A stretch of 64,000 nt of DNA from contig NZ_CP023702.1 in assembly GCF_008704555.1 (NCBI RefSeq), forward strand, positions 2,480,001 to 2,544,000, given 5' to 3'. A program made the position numbers and the translations under genes. The stretch comes from Streptomyces nitrosporeus (lineage in GTDB: Bacteria; Actinomycetota; Actinomycetes; Streptomycetales; Streptomycetaceae). Below, piece by piece: positions 62,088-64,000 of the stretch. Position 1 is the stretch's first letter; each line of letters starts with the position of its first letter. The notes beneath the pieces were generated by a model. It was not told the origin of the DNA. It ran no database searches and saw only the letters and a program-made list of their open reading frames with translations.

Positions 62088-64000
62088 TCACCCGTCCAGC
62101 CCACCGCCCGGATCCTCGTCACCTACCGTCCGACCTGCGCAGATCGCCAGAACGTCGGCCCCGAACCGGGTCAGCTTCCGGTTGCCGACGCCCGGGATGA
62201 CGACCAGTTCCGACTCCGTGTCCGGCGCCGCCTCCGCGATCGCCATCAGGGTCTTGTCGGTGAAGACGCACCAGGCGGGCTGCCTGGTCTCCTGCGCCCG
62301 CGCCGCCCGCCACTCCCGCAGCCGCTCGTACAGCCCCTCGTCCATGTCCGAGGGACAGTCCTCGCAGCGCATCAGTTTCATCTCCCCGGCGCCGGTGAGG
62401 GTCCTGCCGCAGACCCGGCAGCGCACGGGGCCGCGCCGGCGGGGGCGGTCCTCCCGGCCGCCGCCGGCCGTACCGCGTCCGGCGGCGGTGCCGCGGTCGA
62501 TCCCGCCCCCTCCCCCGGTGCCACCCCGGGTGCCGAGGGCGGTGGAGCCGGGCCGCAGGCCGTTCAGGAACCGGGTCGGCCTACGGCTGGAGCGCCCACC
62601 GGGGGAACGGGACAGCGCCCACGAGAGCGAGAGATGGAACCGGGCCCGGGTGACCCCGACGTACAGCAGCCGGCGTTCCTCCTCGACCTGCTCGTCCGTC
62701 CTGGCGTACGCGATCGGCATCATGCCCTCGGTCATCCCGACCAGGAACACGGCGTCCCATTCCAGCCCCTTCGCCGAGTGCAGCGAGGCGAGGGTGACGC
62801 CCTGGACCGTCGGGGCGTGCTGGGCCGCCGCCCGTTCGTCGAGCTCCGCCACCAGGTCGGAGAGCGTGGCGCCCGGCTTCGCCCGCTCGAAGTCCTCGGC
62901 CAGCCGCACCAGCGCGGCGAGCGACTCCCAGCGGTCCCGTGCCGCGCCGGAGCCGGTGGGCGGTGTGGTGGTCCAGCCCTTGGTCGAGAGCACCGCCCGG
63001 ACTTCCGCCGGCAGGTCGTCGGCCCCGTCGAGCAGGGGGTCGTTGCCTCCGGCGCGGGCGGCCCCGCGGAGCGCCACGCCGGCCTCGCGCACCTCCGCCC
63101 GGTCGAAGAACCGTTCCGCGCCACGCAGCTGGTAGGGCACCCCGGCGTCCGCGAGTGCCTGCTCGTACACCTCGGACTGGGAATTGACCCGGAACAGCAC
63201 CGCGATCTCACCGGCCGGCACCCCGGCGGCGATCAGGTCACGGATCCTGCGGGCGGTGCCCTCCGCCTCCGCGGGCTCGTCCTGGTACTCCGTGTAGACG
63301 GGTTCCGGGCCCTTGTCGCGCTGCGAGACCAGCTCCAGCCGGTGCTCGGCCGCCCGGCCGTGGGCCTGGCTCAGCAGTCCGTTCGCCAGGTGGACCACCT
63401 GGGGTGTGGAGCGGTAGTCCCGCACCAGTTTGACGACCGTGGCCTGTGGGTGGCGGGTGCGGAAGTTCAGCAGGTGTTCGGGGGTGGCCCCGGTGAAGGA
63501 GTAGATCGTCTGACTCGCGTCGCCGACGACGCAGAGATCGTCCCGGTCCCCCAGCCAGAGGTCGAGCAGGCGCTGCTGGAGCGGGCTGACGTCCTGGTAC
63601 TCGTCCACGACGAAGTGCTGGTACTGCCGGCGCACATGGTCGGCGATGTCGTGCCGGTCCTGGAGGATGCCGACGGTGAGCAGCAGGACGTCCTCGAAGT
63701 CGATCACCGACCGGTCGCGTTTCAACTGCTCGTACGTGGAGTAGATCTGTGCCAGCTCGGCGGGGTCGCGCGGGGCGTCGCGCAGGGTCTTGGCGACCGC
63801 CGCCGGATAGTCGGCGGGCACGGTCTGGGTGACCTTGGCCCACTCGATCTCGCTGGTGGCGTCCCGCAGCTCGTTCCTGTCGAGGCGGATACCGCAGCGG
63901 GCGGCCGCCTCGGCGACCAGCTGGACCTTGCGCTCCAGCAGCCGGGGCAGCTCACCACCGACTGCTTTCGGCCAGAAGTACTGGAGCTGGCGCAGGGCGG
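62088..64000 (-). CDS. uvrD2: UvrD2-like superfamily I DNA helicase (C-terminal part)
   Basis: About 637 residues are visible; the N-terminus lies beyond the right edge. Helicase motifs III to VI are present: CVVGDASQTIYSFTGA, KLVRDYRSTPQV, VTLASLHSAKGLEWDAVFLV and EEERRLLYVGVTRAR. The tail has a four-cysteine zinc site (CRVCGRTLTG ... MRCEDC) and an HRDC domain (FTDKTLMAIAEAAP ... IPGVGNRKLTRFG). Zinc site plus HRDC identifies the UvrD2 type of mycobacteria, where the gene is also next to whiB7. It unwinds DNA in repair. Confidence 0.93.
   Translation of the reverse strand, partial: ALRQLQYFWPKAVGGELPRLLERKVQLVAEAAARCGIRLDRNELRDATSEIEWAKVTQTVPADYPAAVAKTLRDAPRDPAELAQIYSTYEQLKRDRSVIDFEDVLLLTVGILQDRHDIADHVRRQYQHFVVDEYQDVSPLQQRLLDLWLGDRDDLCVVGDASQTIYSFTGATPEHLLNFRTRHPQATVVKLVRDYRSTPQVVHLANGLLSQAHGRAAEHRLELVSQRDKGPEPVYTEYQDEPAEAEGTARRIRDLIAAGVPAGEIAVLFRVNSQSEVYEQALADAGVPYQLRGAERFFDRAEVREAGVALRGAARAGGNDPLLDGADDLPAEVRAVLSTKGWTTTPPTGSGAARDRWESLAALVRLAEDFERAKPGATLSDLVAELDERAAAQHAPTVQGVTLASLHSAKGLEWDAVFLVGMTEGMMPIAYARTDEQVEEERRLLYVGVTRARFHLSLSWALSRSPGGRSSRRPTRFLNGLRPGSTALGTRGGTGGGGGIDRGTAAGRGTAGGGREDRPRRRGPVRCRVCGRTLTGAGEMKLMRCEDCPSDMDEGLYERLREWRAARAQETRQPAWCVFTDKTLMAIAEAAPDTESELVVIPGVGNRKLTRFGADVLAICAGRTVGDEDPGGGLDG

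Overview
The window is typical high-GC Streptomyces chromosome: codon third positions are almost all G/C, GTG starts and ATGA/GTGA overlaps are common, and the genes are actinobacterial core genes. From memory, gene order matches the S. coelicolor interval around SCO5190 to SCO5245 (wblC, terD-like, catR/catA, hisN, rsgA, aroA, sigR-rsrA, nrdAB, dasR-dasABCD, nagB, pdtaS, wblE, sigH). Much of it is also syntenic with mycobacteria (whiB7-uvrD2, whiB1-pdtaS, sigH/rshA, aroA-rsgA-hisN). There is no transposase, prophage, CRISPR array or large biosynthetic cluster, so this is core rather than accessory DNA.

Layout. 1-2442: a TetR regulator with palindromic operators, a possible decayed small gene and a PLP enzyme. 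2418-7624: Na+/H+ antiporter, UBP zinc finger, the anti-sigma/sigma pair of the SigH stress system, a membrane protein and a lipid kinase. 7625-11524: wblE, the PdtaS-type sensor kinase and nagB, with DasR-type operators. 11559-17457: N-acetylglucosamine/chitobiose uptake and hydrolysis (dasABCD) and its master regulator dasR, linked to nagB by shared dre sites. 17840-20346: a DUF3311/sodium-solute symporter pair and an acetyltransferase. 20368-25390: class Ia ribonucleotide reductase nrdAB and an AraC-like regulator behind a cobalamin riboswitch. 25414-30754: secreted M15 peptidase, peptide deformylase, TPR protein and two overlapping HD-domain membrane proteins. 30964-33735: the thiol-stress pair sigR-rsrA with a SigR-type autoregulatory promoter, a hydrolase and an SRAP protein. 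33862-39047: M50-like protein, aroA, rsgA, SMR exporter, hisN and a CBS protein. 39151-41184: catalase and its Fur-family repressor, divergently arranged. 41342-44048: two identical initiator-tRNA genes flanking a Sel1-repeat protein. 44053-53252: UPF0182, PPA1309, YlbL-like PDZ/Lon protease, moaE, an SDR, a zincin-like protein and a NUDIX hydrolase. 53448-57315: three adjacent AIM24-fold proteins, one fused to TerD, and a YgjP-type metallopeptidase. 57498-64000: an orphan TOMM-type E1-like protein, an ABC1/UbiB kinase, wblC with a long leader (leader ORF plus attenuator) and the C-terminal part of a UvrD2-like helicase that leaves the window.

The common theme is stress and development control: two sigma/anti-sigma pairs (SigH, SigR), two WhiB-like iron-sulfur regulators (WblE, WblC), a Fur-type peroxide sensor and an amino-sugar regulator. 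The best candidates for new biology are the orphan TOMM E1-like gene, the AIM24/TerD trio, an inverted copy of a tRNA 5' end beside one initiator tRNA, a dre-type operator close to the sensor kinase, and several short tandem repeats between genes. Gene names and orthologue statements come from recognising the proteins, not from a database search.
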